64,000 nt of DNA. Origin: JACKCP01 sp034007295 (GTDB lineage: Bacteria; Desulfobacterota; Desulfobacteria; Desulfobacterales; JACKCP01). This document shows, piece after piece, positions 18,672-27,065 of the stretch. Positions within the stretch are counted from its first letter, which is position 1; each line of letters starts with the position of its first letter. The stretch is from assembly GCA_034007295.1 (NCBI GenBank), contig JAVERC010000009.1, positions 33,471 to 97,470 on the forward strand, written 5' to 3'. A program made the position numbers and the translations under genes. A model generated the notes under the pieces. It searched no databases and was not told the origin of the DNA. It saw only the letters and a list, made by a program, of their open reading frames with translations.

Positions 18672-18817
18672 ATTAGTGATTGGCCGAAAACAAGAATTTT
18701 GCTTCATTCAAGGAAGATGAAAAATTTAACCTTTAGGATACATTTAGTATTTTGAGGATTAAATTTTGATTCTGACTTAAGAATGGACAAAAAAGCCGTT
18801 TTCGTTCAGCAACTAAT
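18672..18817 (+). repeat. Fold-back repeat, full-length copy
   Basis: This 146-base copy runs from ATTAGTGATTGGCCGAAAAC to GCCGTTTTCGTTCAGCAACTAAT. The two ends are imperfect inverted repeats of about 20 bases. AAATTTAACC and GGATTAAATTT form an inner inverted pair around TTTAGGATACATTTAGTA. A TA dinucleotide flanks both ends (18670-18671, 18818-18819), consistent with a TA target duplication. No open reading frame is present. The non-coding interval 18482-18928 consists of this pair of repeats plus the terminator at 18874. Confidence 0.85.
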
Positions 18818-18873
18818 TAGGATAAATTAAGGTATAAACTTATAAATCTCAATAGGATTTTATAAAGTATAAA

Positions 18874-18898
18874 AAAAGGCCTTTAAAAAAGGCCTTTT
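18874..18898 (-). terminator. Rho-independent terminator of the pilY1 operon
   Basis: AAAAGGCC and GGCCTTTT form an eight-base stem around a T/A loop. On the minus strand it is followed by a T run. It lies 31 bases beyond the stop of the small exported protein that follows pilY1. The flanking A and T runs could let it work in both directions. Confidence 0.8.
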
Positions 18899-18928
18899 AA
18901 AAACAAAAATCAAAATATTTATTTTAGT

Positions 18929-19273
18929 TTAGTTGCTTAATTCTGAAGCCTTCTTAATCAAATAAATATCAGTTACTTCATTTTTATTATTAAGCTTATA
19001 ACCAACAACACAGCCTTTTTTAAACTCTGACACAGAAATATACCTTGCTTTTAATCCATGGTAAGAAACTGAACTGCTTTTATTTACAACTTTATCAGAA
19101 ATTACAAATGAGTCATTGTTAATCTGATGAAGAATTCCTGCCGAAGAATAATAGAAAAAATTACCTTTTTCATATTCAGGACAAACAACTTCAAAAGCAA
19201 ATATATTTGAAGAAAAAAAACATACAAATAAGGTAAAAACACAATAAATGCTTATTTTTTTTAAAATTTTCAT
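18929..19273 (-). CDS. Small exported protein following PilY1
   Basis: I do not recognise this 114-residue protein. It opens with a signal peptide (hydrophobic core up to SSNIFA) and leaves a mature part of about 88 residues. That part is beta-rich (GNFFYYSSAGILHQI, SFVISDKVV, ARYISVSEFKKGCVVGY) and has two cysteines that could form a disulfide. It begins six bases after pilY1 and ends at a terminator, so it is the last gene of the minor-pilin operon. The position suggests a partner or chaperone of PilY1, as inference only. Confidence 0.65.
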   Translation of the reverse strand: MKILKKISIYCVFTLFVCFFSSNIFAFEVVCPEYEKGNFFYYSSAGILHQINNDSFVISDKVVNKSSSVSYHGLKARYISVSEFKKGCVVGYKLNNKNEVTDIYLIKKASELSN

Positions 19274-19279
19274 AATATT

Positions 19280-22200
19280 TTATCTCTTTCTCCAGTAAAA
19301 AACACCAATTCTCTGCCTTTTTTCGTCAATAATTTTAAAATTTCCTTCGCTTGTGCCAAGTATTTTACCTTCTTTTTTTTCAGATGTTACAATTGCAGGA
19401 CTAAAGGCCATGCCTTCAATTCTAAGCCTTGAGGGTGCAAGATATTCAACAATTCCGTCATGATTTACCTTAAAAACATCATTTAATGCTTCAGTTCCAT
19501 CATCAAGCATTTCATTAAACTTGATTTCCTTATCCAAATTAATGTCAAAGGCAGGGGTTTGAAGTCTTGATCCATCTGATACGTCAATTTCATGAAACCA
19601 TGAATATCCGCCTGAAACACACATCTGTTCAGCCTGCTGGGGAACATAAGAATTAAAAACAGCCTTTGATGATACAATTTTTGGATCCTGAACTACCCTT
19701 TCACCTGTATCTGGAAGATCAAAATACCAGCCTGCATATGAACCGTCATCAAGATCAGCATATGATTCACCAGGTGCTAAATCTTCCTTGAGTTTCCATA
19801 CAATTTTCTTGTCAGATAAAACTTCAATATCACCAAATAAAGCATCTGTTGTTACTCCGGCAGAAGTTTTCCTGTACTGAACTGACTGATCAAGAAGATA
19901 TACATTTGAAATATTTGAAATTGTTGTTTTACCGCCTGGATTTGTTATGTCTGGCCTTAATATACTTCCAAGGAATTCATCTTTTTGATCTCCATAATCC
20001 CAGATACCATAAAATGTCTGCCTGCTTAAATCATCCATATCTGATTTTCCAAGGAAACGTCCTGTTCCAAAAACAACAATATATCCATGACAATTTTTAT
20101 GCCGTGCAATATCTGGCTTTGTAGTAACAGGCTGAATATTATCAGAATACTTTGCAGTAAACAAAGGCATTGGCTCATTTGAGTCTGACTTGTAAAAACA
20201 TCCCCAGCTTAATTGTGCTTCTGATTTTGAAATAACTTTTTTACTTATATCAAATTTCCATAAATTACCAAGCAGATCACCTGAATAAATAAAATCAGCA
20301 GTTCCGTTATTGTCAGTATCAACAACAGCCGGGGTACTCATTCCATTATCACCGTTTCTGCCTGTCATGATTTTGGTTATTAATTTTCCTGTAAAGGCAT
20401 CAAGAATAAAAATCCCTGAATCCCCATTAACGCTGTTATAGCCGTTTCCAAAAATTACAATAAAAGGATGGTCTTTTATATTGCTTTTTACTATTACAGG
20501 GCTGCTGTAAGTAAAACCCATGTCATTAATGTGGTCTAAATCTGACTCAGAATTTCCAGGAAATTCCCATTTGAACAAATTTACAAGGTTTTCACTGCTT
20601 GTGATTGTTATATCATCTGCATCAATATCTTCAGTTTTAAGATTAAGAGCAAAATAACCTTTGCCGCCTTTTTTCAGTCCGCAGACCAAAATATCTTCTG
20701 TTACCCTGTCAGCACCAGATCCTTTAGATATTCTTTCAATAACAGGTGTGTGATCCACAAAATATTTATGGGTATAATCATGTTTTACAAGAAAAGGGAG
20801 ATTTCCCAATACAAATGAAGGCATAAATGCAAATTTTTCAACTCCGGTTGATTCATCAAACGCATGCAGCATACCGTCATTTGCACCTACATAAACAGTG
20901 TTTTTCCATTTTACAGGTGAAGAATGGACAATATCTCCAAGAACAGTATTTCTTTCCCTGAAACCTTCCTGATTTTCCCCCCTTAGATAATTGACTATTT
21001 TTTCAATATTTGCCTCTGCTTTATCTTTTATTGAAGCTTCTGTACTTGAAACAAGAGGATCAAATATCTGTTTAATCGACATTGGAAGTTCATCATAATA
21101 AAAATCAAGAGCTGATCCATTGGGATCTTTAATTAAAATTTTTCTTCCAGCCGGTAAAAAATTGCCTGGTGATAAAAAACTATTGGTGTTCCATAAAGTA
21201 TCTGCCTCATCATCGCCATCTTCATCTGATATTACAATTGCAGAAGAGTCATCCTGCTTCAGTTTCATGGCCTTTAGCCATCCTGTCCAGCCTTTGGTAT
21301 TGTAAAATGACTGATATACCCTTAAATCAGATTTTACTTTATATGAATTAACTGATACTGCTGATCCTGAATTGTATCTTATTTCAATATCTTTCATTAT
21401 TGATGTAAGTGCATCAAACAATTTCTGAGGATCAGAAGCATTGTAAAATGAACCCCTGCTGTTTACAGCAGCATGAAAAAGGTCATCAATTTTTTCTTTT
21501 TTCCAGTCATTTATCGGACCTTTTGGCCAGTCAGGTCCTCCAGATGTTATATCTGCAAGATTACAATGGTCATAATCTAAAGGATCAATATTTCCTGAGG
21601 CACCAAAGGCAATGGAATAATCTACCAAATGCTGCTCAGAATTGCTGTCGCACTGATTTGTAGGAACAAGGCCCTCTATGCCTGGAGCCAGATCTTCATA
21701 ATATTTGGCTGCTACATCAGCAAGTGTGTGTGAAACCTCGTCATTGTCAAAATTGCCAATTGTAAAATCTTCATCATTCCAGTAACCGTCTGTCATTATG
21801 ATTGCAAAGGTCTGAAGACATTCTCCCCCGTTTTGTAAAAAAGGAGAAATATTTCCAAGCTCTGAATCTGAAGGGGGTGTTTCCTCTGTACTAAAATATT
21901 TTCCTACAGCAGTTAAAGCATATCTTAAAGGTGTGCTTCCCTTTGCTTCTATTTTATAAATAAGATCTAAAAGTTCATCTGTATTGTCTACATCATCCAG
22001 AGAATCTTCATTTACAGCCTTTACAGCGTCTGCACTTGTATATTCAAATTTACTGGACGTTCCTCTCTGGAGTTCAACATAAATCTTTTCACCTTCACCA
22101 AGGCTGACGTCACAGATTCTGTTCCAGAAATCAGGAAGCATTTCTTCATCCCAGTCATTTTTTGTACCTCCGTTTTGATTTACCTCCATTGATTTTACAA

Positions 22201-24061
22201 GGGTTTTATCATCTGGTGAACTGCCTTTGTAAATAGAATATTTTGCCTTTGGGTCCCTGTCTACAATTCCACCTCCAAACCCTGCATATCTTGTCCATCT
22301 GACATAAACTTTATATGTTCCTGGCTTTTCAATGTCATTTATATCCCACCTTGCCTTATAATCTGAAGAATTTATCATTCCATTTGTTGATCTTGAACTT
22401 TTATTGTAGCTTACTGCTGCATAAGAATCTTTCCAGTTATCCAGACTTACGCCCCAAACCGTTCCTTTTTCTTCACTATAAGCAGCCTCATCCATGTCAT
22501 CATCATCTACAATATAAGTTGAAGGCATATGGGTTTTAACTCCAAGGCCGGGTTCTCTTATGGAATGATTTATTGTATAAATTCCAACAACAACATTTGA
22601 TATGTCACTTATGGTTCTTGCCATAGCAGACTTTGCTGCAAGAAGCCTTGTTCTGTAGAACTCAAACCAGTTGGCAAAATTCTGAAGATCTTCTTTAACA
22701 GTCATGTATACAGGGCTTCCATCTTCATCAGAGTATTTAAAACGCTTGGCCTTGTGCGGCAAATCCGAAGTAGGAACAAGCTCTCCCTGACCTATAATAC
22801 CCTCATCATCAAGATAAAAATCATTTTTTAATAAGCCGGACTGCTCTTCTACCCTGAAATATTCTCTTTTAACTTTAGCAGTTATTTCAGCCCCACTATC
22901 AGTATCTGTATAGGAAAACTCTTCACCTGAATCGTCTAAAATAAAATTTACCAAATAAAGGGTTTCCCCCTCATCAAAACTGCTGTTTTCATTAATATCT
23001 TCCCAGGTAAAATAATGGGCATTATTAATTTTTATCATAAAATCATTTAAGCCTGCAAAATCTGTGGTAGCTCCATACTGATAAACTGCTTCAATTCTGT
23101 CAGCTTTTATAAAATATGGATTATCAGTGCTTGATGGATTTCTTATAATAACTTTTACATCAGGGCCATCAGGATTTAATTGTTCATGTGTGATAGTAAA
23201 TTCACCAAGGTTTCCATTTTTATTGCCAAGACCTGCATCAATTCCCAGCTCTCCTCCAGCATTGCCATTTTGGTCCTTTAGTATTGGAGCTGCACTTAAA
23301 TTTTCATCTGTTCCATAGATTTTTATTTCAAATTCAGCTGTTCCTGAGGAATCTCCTCCAATAAAAAGCGGCCAGTAAGCTATTAATGAATATGTACCAT
23401 CAGCAGGGAGATCAAGAGGAATTTCCATATAAGCACCAGGTTCTGATGTAACATGAAATTTTGATTTATATGCTGCAAAATAATCTTCTTCAGTCCAGGC
23501 CCCGGTCAATGAGACATTTTCATCTCCATCATCAGCTGTAATATTAAACTTACCGTTTGTCATTGTAAGATAATGTCCAAAAAGATCTATTACTTCAGAA
23601 CCGTCAAAAATATCTGCAAAACTTCCTGCATTATCATTAAACTCGACAATTTTTGGATATCTCATATCTGCTTCATGAGCACTATAATTCTTGGTTCCAG
23701 GCCAGGGCAGATATTCAAATTTTGGATTATAATAGATTTTATTGAATGCAGCACATTTTGGCTTAATATAGCGTTTTGCAAGGCCAGTTATTTTGGGGTA
23801 ATCAAACACCCCGCCCCAGCCAAAAATATACCCGTACTCCAAAATTCCCAAATCTGTTTTAAAAAGGCCCTCATCTTCTCCCTCCATCATGGTTTCCCAG
23901 TTCATGCTGCCTGAATTATCTACTACAAACATCAGATGTGCAGGGGGCTTTGTCATTGAAGAGATAAGCGGTACATCAGAAATATCAACGCTAAATGAAA
24001 TTGAACATAAAACAAAAAATATAAAAATACTTCCAAATAAAATAACAAGTTTATTTTTCAA
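19280..24061 (-). CDS. pilY1: PilY1-type pilus-tip adhesin with split VWA domain
   Basis: The start is TTG at 24061, with AGGAGG about six bases upstream. The 1593-residue protein has a signal peptide and then a von Willebrand A domain whose MIDAS DNSGSM is at residues 48-53. The second metal motif (IIMTDGYW) appears only near 757. Two jelly-roll-like modules fill the gap, near 175-330 and 515-685. The C-terminal half is the PilY1 beta-propeller (VYVGANDGMLHAFDEST) with the calcium loop DTDNNGTADF near 1245. PilY1 primes pilus assembly and sits at the pilus tip, where it adheres and senses surfaces. It lies between pilX-like and small exported genes. It is clearly longer than the roughly 1160 residues of Pseudomonas PilY1. 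Confidence 0.9.
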   Translation of the reverse strand: MKNKLVILFGSIFIFFVLCSISFSVDISDVPLISSMTKPPAHLMFVVDNSGSMNWETMMEGEDEGLFKTDLGILEYGYIFGWGGVFDYPKITGLAKRYIKPKCAAFNKIYYNPKFEYLPWPGTKNYSAHEADMRYPKIVEFNDNAGSFADIFDGSEVIDLFGHYLTMTNGKFNITADDGDENVSLTGAWTEEDYFAAYKSKFHVTSEPGAYMEIPLDLPADGTYSLIAYWPLFIGGDSSGTAEFEIKIYGTDENLSAAPILKDQNGNAGGELGIDAGLGNKNGNLGEFTITHEQLNPDGPDVKVIIRNPSSTDNPYFIKADRIEAVYQYGATTDFAGLNDFMIKINNAHYFTWEDINENSSFDEGETLYLVNFILDDSGEEFSYTDTDSGAEITAKVKREYFRVEEQSGLLKNDFYLDDEGIIGQGELVPTSDLPHKAKRFKYSDEDGSPVYMTVKEDLQNFANWFEFYRTRLLAAKSAMARTISDISNVVVGIYTINHSIREPGLGVKTHMPSTYIVDDDDMDEAAYSEEKGTVWGVSLDNWKDSYAAVSYNKSSRSTNGMINSSDYKARWDINDIEKPGTYKVYVRWTRYAGFGGGIVDRDPKAKYSIYKGSSPDDKTLVKSMEVNQNGGTKNDWDEEMLPDFWNRICDVSLGEGEKIYVELQRGTSSKFEYTSADAVKAVNEDSLDDVDNTDELLDLIYKIEAKGSTPLRYALTAVGKYFSTEETPPSDSELGNISPFLQNGGECLQTFAIIMTDGYWNDEDFTIGNFDNDEVSHTLADVAAKYYEDLAPGIEGLVPTNQCDSNSEQHLVDYSIAFGASGNIDPLDYDHCNLADITSGGPDWPKGPINDWKKEKIDDLFHAAVNSRGSFYNASDPQKLFDALTSIMKDIEIRYNSGSAVSVNSYKVKSDLRVYQSFYNTKGWTGWLKAMKLKQDDSSAIVISDEDGDDEADTLWNTNSFLSPGNFLPAGRKILIKDPNGSALDFYYDELPMSIKQIFDPLVSSTEASIKDKAEANIEKIVNYLRGENQEGFRERNTVLGDIVHSSPVKWKNTVYVGANDGMLHAFDESTGVEKFAFMPSFVLGNLPFLVKHDYTHKYFVDHTPVIERISKGSGADRVTEDILVCGLKKGGKGYFALNLKTEDIDADDITITSSENLVNLFKWEFPGNSESDLDHINDMGFTYSSPVIVKSNIKDHPFIVIFGNGYNSVNGDSGIFILDAFTGKLITKIMTGRNGDNGMSTPAVVDTDNNGTADFIYSGDLLGNLWKFDISKKVISKSEAQLSWGCFYKSDSNEPMPLFTAKYSDNIQPVTTKPDIARHKNCHGYIVVFGTGRFLGKSDMDDLSRQTFYGIWDYGDQKDEFLGSILRPDITNPGGKTTISNISNVYLLDQSVQYRKTSAGVTTDALFGDIEVLSDKKIVWKLKEDLAPGESYADLDDGSYAGWYFDLPDTGERVVQDPKIVSSKAVFNSYVPQQAEQMCVSGGYSWFHEIDVSDGSRLQTPAFDINLDKEIKFNEMLDDGTEALNDVFKVNHDGIVEYLAPSRLRIEGMAFSPAIVTSEKKEGKILGTSEGNFKIIDEKRQRIGVFYWRKR

Positions 24062-24076
24062 GGAAAAACCTCCTTT

Positions 24077-24646
24077 TTAAAATTTTCTTCTCAATCCAAT
24101 TTCAACAGTATTAGAAGATTCAAGATTGATTTTTTCCTTTTCCCTAAAGGTTTCATATCTTGCAAATATAGTATATTCGTGAATGCAGTCATCTGAGCCT
24201 ATATCTTGAGATCCTGAATCTGAAAGCCCATTATAAAAAGCAATTATTCTTCCTCTGTTTTTTGAATCAGGAGAAGAAATAATCTTATAATTAATTGTTA
24301 CACCCTCAGGTGGAGAAAAAACTTTATTAACATCTGCTTCTGAAAAAAACTTTGCCTTTCTTGTATTAAGCCAGCCTAGAAGATTTTTTATTGTTTCTGA
24401 ATCATAAAGCCATTGCACCTGACAATCTCGTAAAACATCTCCATCCAGAGAATCTATTATTTGAGCACCCTGGATTGCCAGACTTTCGCAGATATAGGTT
24501 TCTTTAGAGGATTTTCTTAAATTTGAAGTCATATCCAAATTAAAAAATGAGTCGTTTATTGCAGCAAAACCTATAATACTCAGCAAAATAAGCATCATCA
24601 CAACAATAAACATTGCTGCACCATTTTCATTTTTTAAGGCGTCCAT
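24077..24646 (-). CDS. pilX: PilX-like minor pilin
   Basis: The 189-residue protein starts with a short charged leader and the hydrophobic segment GAAMFIVVMMLILLSIIGFA, the hallmark of PilX N-terminal domains. The typical pilin glutamate at position 5 is not obvious, which is common in PilX-like proteins. A globular domain with cysteines (YICES, LRDCQVQW, GSDDCIHEY) follows. PilX belongs to the priming complex that starts type IVa pili together with PilV, PilW, FimU and PilY1, all of which are neighbours here. The pilY1 start is 15 bases downstream. Confidence 0.75.
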   Translation of the reverse strand: MDALKNENGAAMFIVVMMLILLSIIGFAAINDSFFNLDMTSNLRKSSKETYICESLAIQGAQIIDSLDGDVLRDCQVQWLYDSETIKNLLGWLNTRKAKFFSEADVNKVFSPPEGVTINYKIISSPDSKNRGRIIAFYNGLSDSGSQDIGSDDCIHEYTIFARYETFREKEKINLESSNTVEIGLRRKF

Positions 24647-24662
24647 TTTTTTCCCTTTTTCA

Positions 24663-24747
24663 AATAATTAAAAAAGCTTAAAGATTTCAAATGTTAAATT
24701 TTCCCTTGAGCTAAACAAAAATCTTAGCTTTCGGCCAGCCACTAAAT
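24663..24747 (-). repeat. Shortened fold-back repeat between pilV-like and pilX-like genes
   Basis: The right part (GTTAAATTTTCCC, then AGCTTTCGGCCAGCCACTAAA) matches the family end TTTTCGGCCAATCACTAAT. The other half is reduced to about 30 bases. The element begins two or three bases after the stop codon of the pilV-like gene, so it would form part of the polycistronic mRNA. Confidence 0.55.
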
Positions 24748-24749
24748 AT

Positions 24750-25115
24750 TTAAAATTCCCTTTTATAAAAGGTATAATCAATCTGATGATCTTTTGAGTT
24801 CTTTGTCCAATCTACTTTTATGTCAACTTTTTTTATGCCTGCTTCAGGAAAATTTTCCGTAACTTCCCAGCTGCATAAAAACAAAGGGCTTGAAATATCT
24901 TCAAGCCCTGCTTCCTGCGATTTTACCTTATCATAATCCTGATCCATAATTCTTTCGATACTGTTATTTAAGGCATTATTGGCACCCTGAAGATAATATG
25001 AACTCAAATTACCATTTACTGCACTGAGCTGAAGGGTCAATACAGCTGTTATTCCAATAGAAAATATTATTAATGCCATCATCACTTCAATAAGGGTAAA
25101 ACCTTTTTCATTCAT
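24750..25115 (-). CDS. pilV: PilV-like minor pilin
   Basis: The 121-residue protein has a short leader and the prepilin cleavage site MNEKG^FTLIEVMMALIIFSIG with glutamate at +5, the signature processed by PilD. The C-terminal part is short, with one cysteine (LFLCSWEVTENF). PilV-type minor pilins join the tip complex. It is the third gene of the operon from the fimT-like gene, separated from its neighbours by fold-back repeats on both sides. Confidence 0.8.
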   Translation of the reverse strand: MNEKGFTLIEVMMALIIFSIGITAVLTLQLSAVNGNLSSYYLQGANNALNNSIERIMDQDYDKVKSQEAGLEDISSPLFLCSWEVTENFPEAGIKKVDIKVDWTKNSKDHQIDYTFYKREF

Positions 25116-25173
25116 GACATCATCCTTTAAGTATAAATATAAAGATTAGATTGATAATTTTAAGCTCAAAGCT

Positions 25174-25303
25174 ATTAATCACTGAACGAGAACTGCCTTT
25201 TTTGCACATTCTAAAATCAGATTCAAAATTTAATCCTCAAACCAAAAGGTTAAATTTTTCAATTAAACAGAACAAAAAATCTATTTTTCGGCCAATTACT
25301 AAA
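25174..25303 (-). repeat. Fold-back repeat between pilW-like and pilV-like genes
   Basis: The copy reads ATTAATCACTGAACGAGAAC at its left end and TTTTTCGGCCAATTACTAAA at its right end, with the inner AAATTTAATCCTCAAA and GGTTAAATTTTTCA pair. About 15 bases of the centre are missing compared with the full copies. The TAG stop of the pilW-like gene (25301-25299) lies inside its terminal repeat, so the element supplies the stop codon. Confidence 0.8.
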
Positions 25304-25940
25304 TACCTATATTTCTGCACTGAACCAGAAACTTGTAATTTTCTTTTTTTGGTTTTTTGCCCCAGTAATCAATTTCAGATTCAAGAGAAATCTCAACAGA
25401 ACTTATCTCTGTCAATGAATTTTTATTACCAGTATCAAGGCTGGATTGATTGATTTCATTTGAATCTGAATCAAGATATTTAAGTTCAAAATTTGATATT
25501 TTTTTTGCCAATGTTTCAGTTACTCCACCCGGTGCAGAGCTTATTAAAAGATCAACTGTATCAGGGATTGCAACAACAGTATCCGAATCAAGGTTTTGAG
25601 TAAGTCGAAATATCTGATCTTCGTGTTTATAGAATGCTATTCTTTTTAAATCTTCAGGCTTGGCAAAATCTTCATTTATTTTTATGAAAGAAAAATAATC
25701 TTTTTTTGCTACCTCAATTGTAACTTCAGAAGAATCAACCGGATCAAAATCAACAGTTTTAAAATCCATTGATAAAAAATGGGAAACAGCACGAAATTGT
25801 CTTATAACTGAAGAAAATTTCTTTTGATTTACATATGCCTGAATTTCATTTTTAAATGCAGAATACACTACGGCAGAAACTATTGAAAATACAGCAATAG
25901 CGACTAAAAGTTCTATTATAGTAAAACCCTTTTTACTCAT
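25299..25940 (-). CDS. pilW: PilW-like minor pilin
   Basis: The 213-residue protein has the prepilin site MSKKG^FTIIELLVAIAVFSIV with glutamate at +5. The globular domain shows a long helical stalk, then beta-rich stretches (DQIFRLTQNLDSDT, VEISLESEIDYW), as in PilW/PulJ-type minor pilins. It follows the fimT-like gene by about 10 bases. Its final codons (GGT ATT TAG) run into the terminal repeat of a fold-back element, so its C-terminus may have been set by the insertion. Confidence 0.8.
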   Translation of the reverse strand: MSKKGFTIIELLVAIAVFSIVSAVVYSAFKNEIQAYVNQKKFSSVIRQFRAVSHFLSMDFKTVDFDPVDSSEVTIEVAKKDYFSFIKINEDFAKPEDLKRIAFYKHEDQIFRLTQNLDSDTVVAIPDTVDLLISSAPGGVTETLAKKISNFELKYLDSDSNEINQSSLDTGNKNSLTEISSVEISLESEIDYWGKKPKKENYKFLVQCRNIGI

Positions 25941-25950
25941 ACTTATCTAC

Positions 25951-26466
25951 CTAAATAGTTTCAGTTGATATTTTTATTTCGCCTAAAGGAGGCACAAGAG
26001 TAATTTTCTTATATTTACCAGAGGGCAGCAAAACCCATAGGCTTCCGCCTTTGACAAAGCCTGATTTATAAAAATTAAGCGGCTTAGAAGCCCCATCTAT
26101 TGAGGTGTTTTCCTTGTTTATCTCTACGCCCTTAAACTTCTGCATATGAAGTATTTCATCAGCTGCTGAAACTTTATCATCACCATTTTCATCAACATAA
26201 ATACAAAATCCTGGATCAAGCAGGCCATCACCGTCAACATCAACAGACAGCTTAAGTGTCATGCCTTTTCTTACAGCCAGATATCTAGCTTTTTCAAGGC
26301 CCGAAGCAAATTCATTTACAGCTATTTCAGCCCTGTGCCATGAAATAAAATAAAGGAAAGAAGGAACTGCAATGCCTGTTAAAACTGAAAATATAGCAAG
26401 TGCAATCATAAGTTCAACCAAAGAAAAACCTTTATTTAAAAACTTCACAAAACAATTCTTATGCAT
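25951..26466 (-). CDS. fimT: FimT/GspH-like minor pilin
   Basis: The 171-residue protein has the prepilin site NKG^FSLVELMIALAIFSVL with glutamate at +5 and a GspH/FimT body. The 13-residue leader from ATG 26466 is rather long, and a GTG at 26448 would shorten it to seven. The segment DVDGDGLLDPGFCIYVDENG contains two aspartate-rich loops that could bind calcium. It heads the minor-pilin operon, so the region upstream should contain the promoter. Confidence 0.75.
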   Translation of the reverse strand: MHKNCFVKFLNKGFSLVELMIALAIFSVLTGIAVPSFLYFISWHRAEIAVNEFASGLEKARYLAVRKGMTLKLSVDVDGDGLLDPGFCIYVDENGDDKVSAADEILHMQKFKGVEINKENTSIDGASKPLNFYKSGFVKGGSLWVLLPSGKYKKITLVPPLGEIKISTETI

Positions 26467-26700
26467 TGTATTTCCATGAAAATGTTTAATTTTTTATACA
26501 AAATTTTAATTAATTGAAATTTAATAAAACACATAAAACAATAATTCAATACTTTTTTTATAAGTTCATTAAAATATTTAAACATATTAATTTCATTATA
26601 CCTTTAAATTTTATCAATTTAGGATATAGTATTATATATAAAAAATTAACGTGGTTTTTAACGCTAGAACTCCCCCCCCTGTAAAGGTTTATAAAATTTA
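26467..26700. other. Upstream region of the pilus operon with a C8/G8 tract
   Basis: This A/T-rich stretch holds no gene. The notable item is an uninterrupted run of eight C (26672-26679), read as G8 on the strand of the pilus operon, about 205 bases before the fimT-like start. No clear promoter hexamers were found for the minus strand. A fold-back repeat begins directly beyond it at 26701. Confidence 0.5.
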
Positions 26701-26849
26701 ATTAGTGATTGGCCGAAAACGAAAATTTTTTGTTCGGTTCAAGGAAGATGAAAAATTTAATCTTTAGGATACATTTAGTATTTTGAAGATTAAATTTTGA
26801 AGCTGACTTAAGAATGGACAAAAAAGGCCGCTTTTGTTCAGAAACTAAT
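26701..26849 (+). repeat. Fold-back repeat, full-length copy
   Basis: This 149-base copy runs from ATTAGTGATTGGCCGAAAAC to CGCTTTTGTTCAGAAACTAAT. TA flanks both ends (26699-26700, 26850-26851). Arms of about 60 bases pair along the whole length around the loop TTTAGGATACATTTAGTA. It is the closest relative of the copy at 18672, sharing most positions. It ends just before the tRNA-Ser promoter. Confidence 0.88.
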
Positions 26850-26861
26850 TAAGAAATTATA

Positions 26862-26890
26862 TTGACATTTGAACCGGTCACGTTTATAGA
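26862..26890 (+). promoter_or_regulatory. Sigma-70 promoter of tRNA-Ser
   Basis: A perfect TTGACA (26862-26867), a 17-base spacer and TATAGA (26885-26890) lie 20 bases before the first base of tRNA-Ser. This is the best housekeeping promoter in the window. Confidence 0.85.
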
Positions 26891-26909
26891 GAACACTTGT
26901 ATCGGATAT

Positions 26910-27000
26910 GGAGAGATGGCCGAGCTGGCTGAAGGTGCACGCCTGGAAAGCGTGTGTATCCTAACGGGTACCGAGGGTTCGAATCCCTCTCTCTCCGCCA
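26910..27000 (+). tRNA. tRNA-Ser (GGA anticodon)
   Basis: The 91-base gene has acceptor arms GGAGAGA / TCTCTCC, the anticodon stem and loop CGCCTGGAAAGCG with anticodon GGA, a long variable arm typical of class II tRNAs, T loop GGTTCGAATCC, and encoded GCCA. It has its own promoter upstream and terminator downstream. Confidence 0.96.
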
Positions 27001-27017
27001 TTTTAACTTAAATCCTG

Positions 27018-27043
27018 AAGCTGATTCAAAATCAGCTTTTTTT
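27018..27043 (+). terminator. Rho-independent terminator after tRNA-Ser
   Basis: AAGCTGATT and AATCAGCTT form a perfect nine-base stem around CAA, followed by five more T. It separates the tRNA from dnaX, which begins at 27066. Confidence 0.9.
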
Positions 27044-27065
27044 GTTATGAGACTAAGATAAAACT

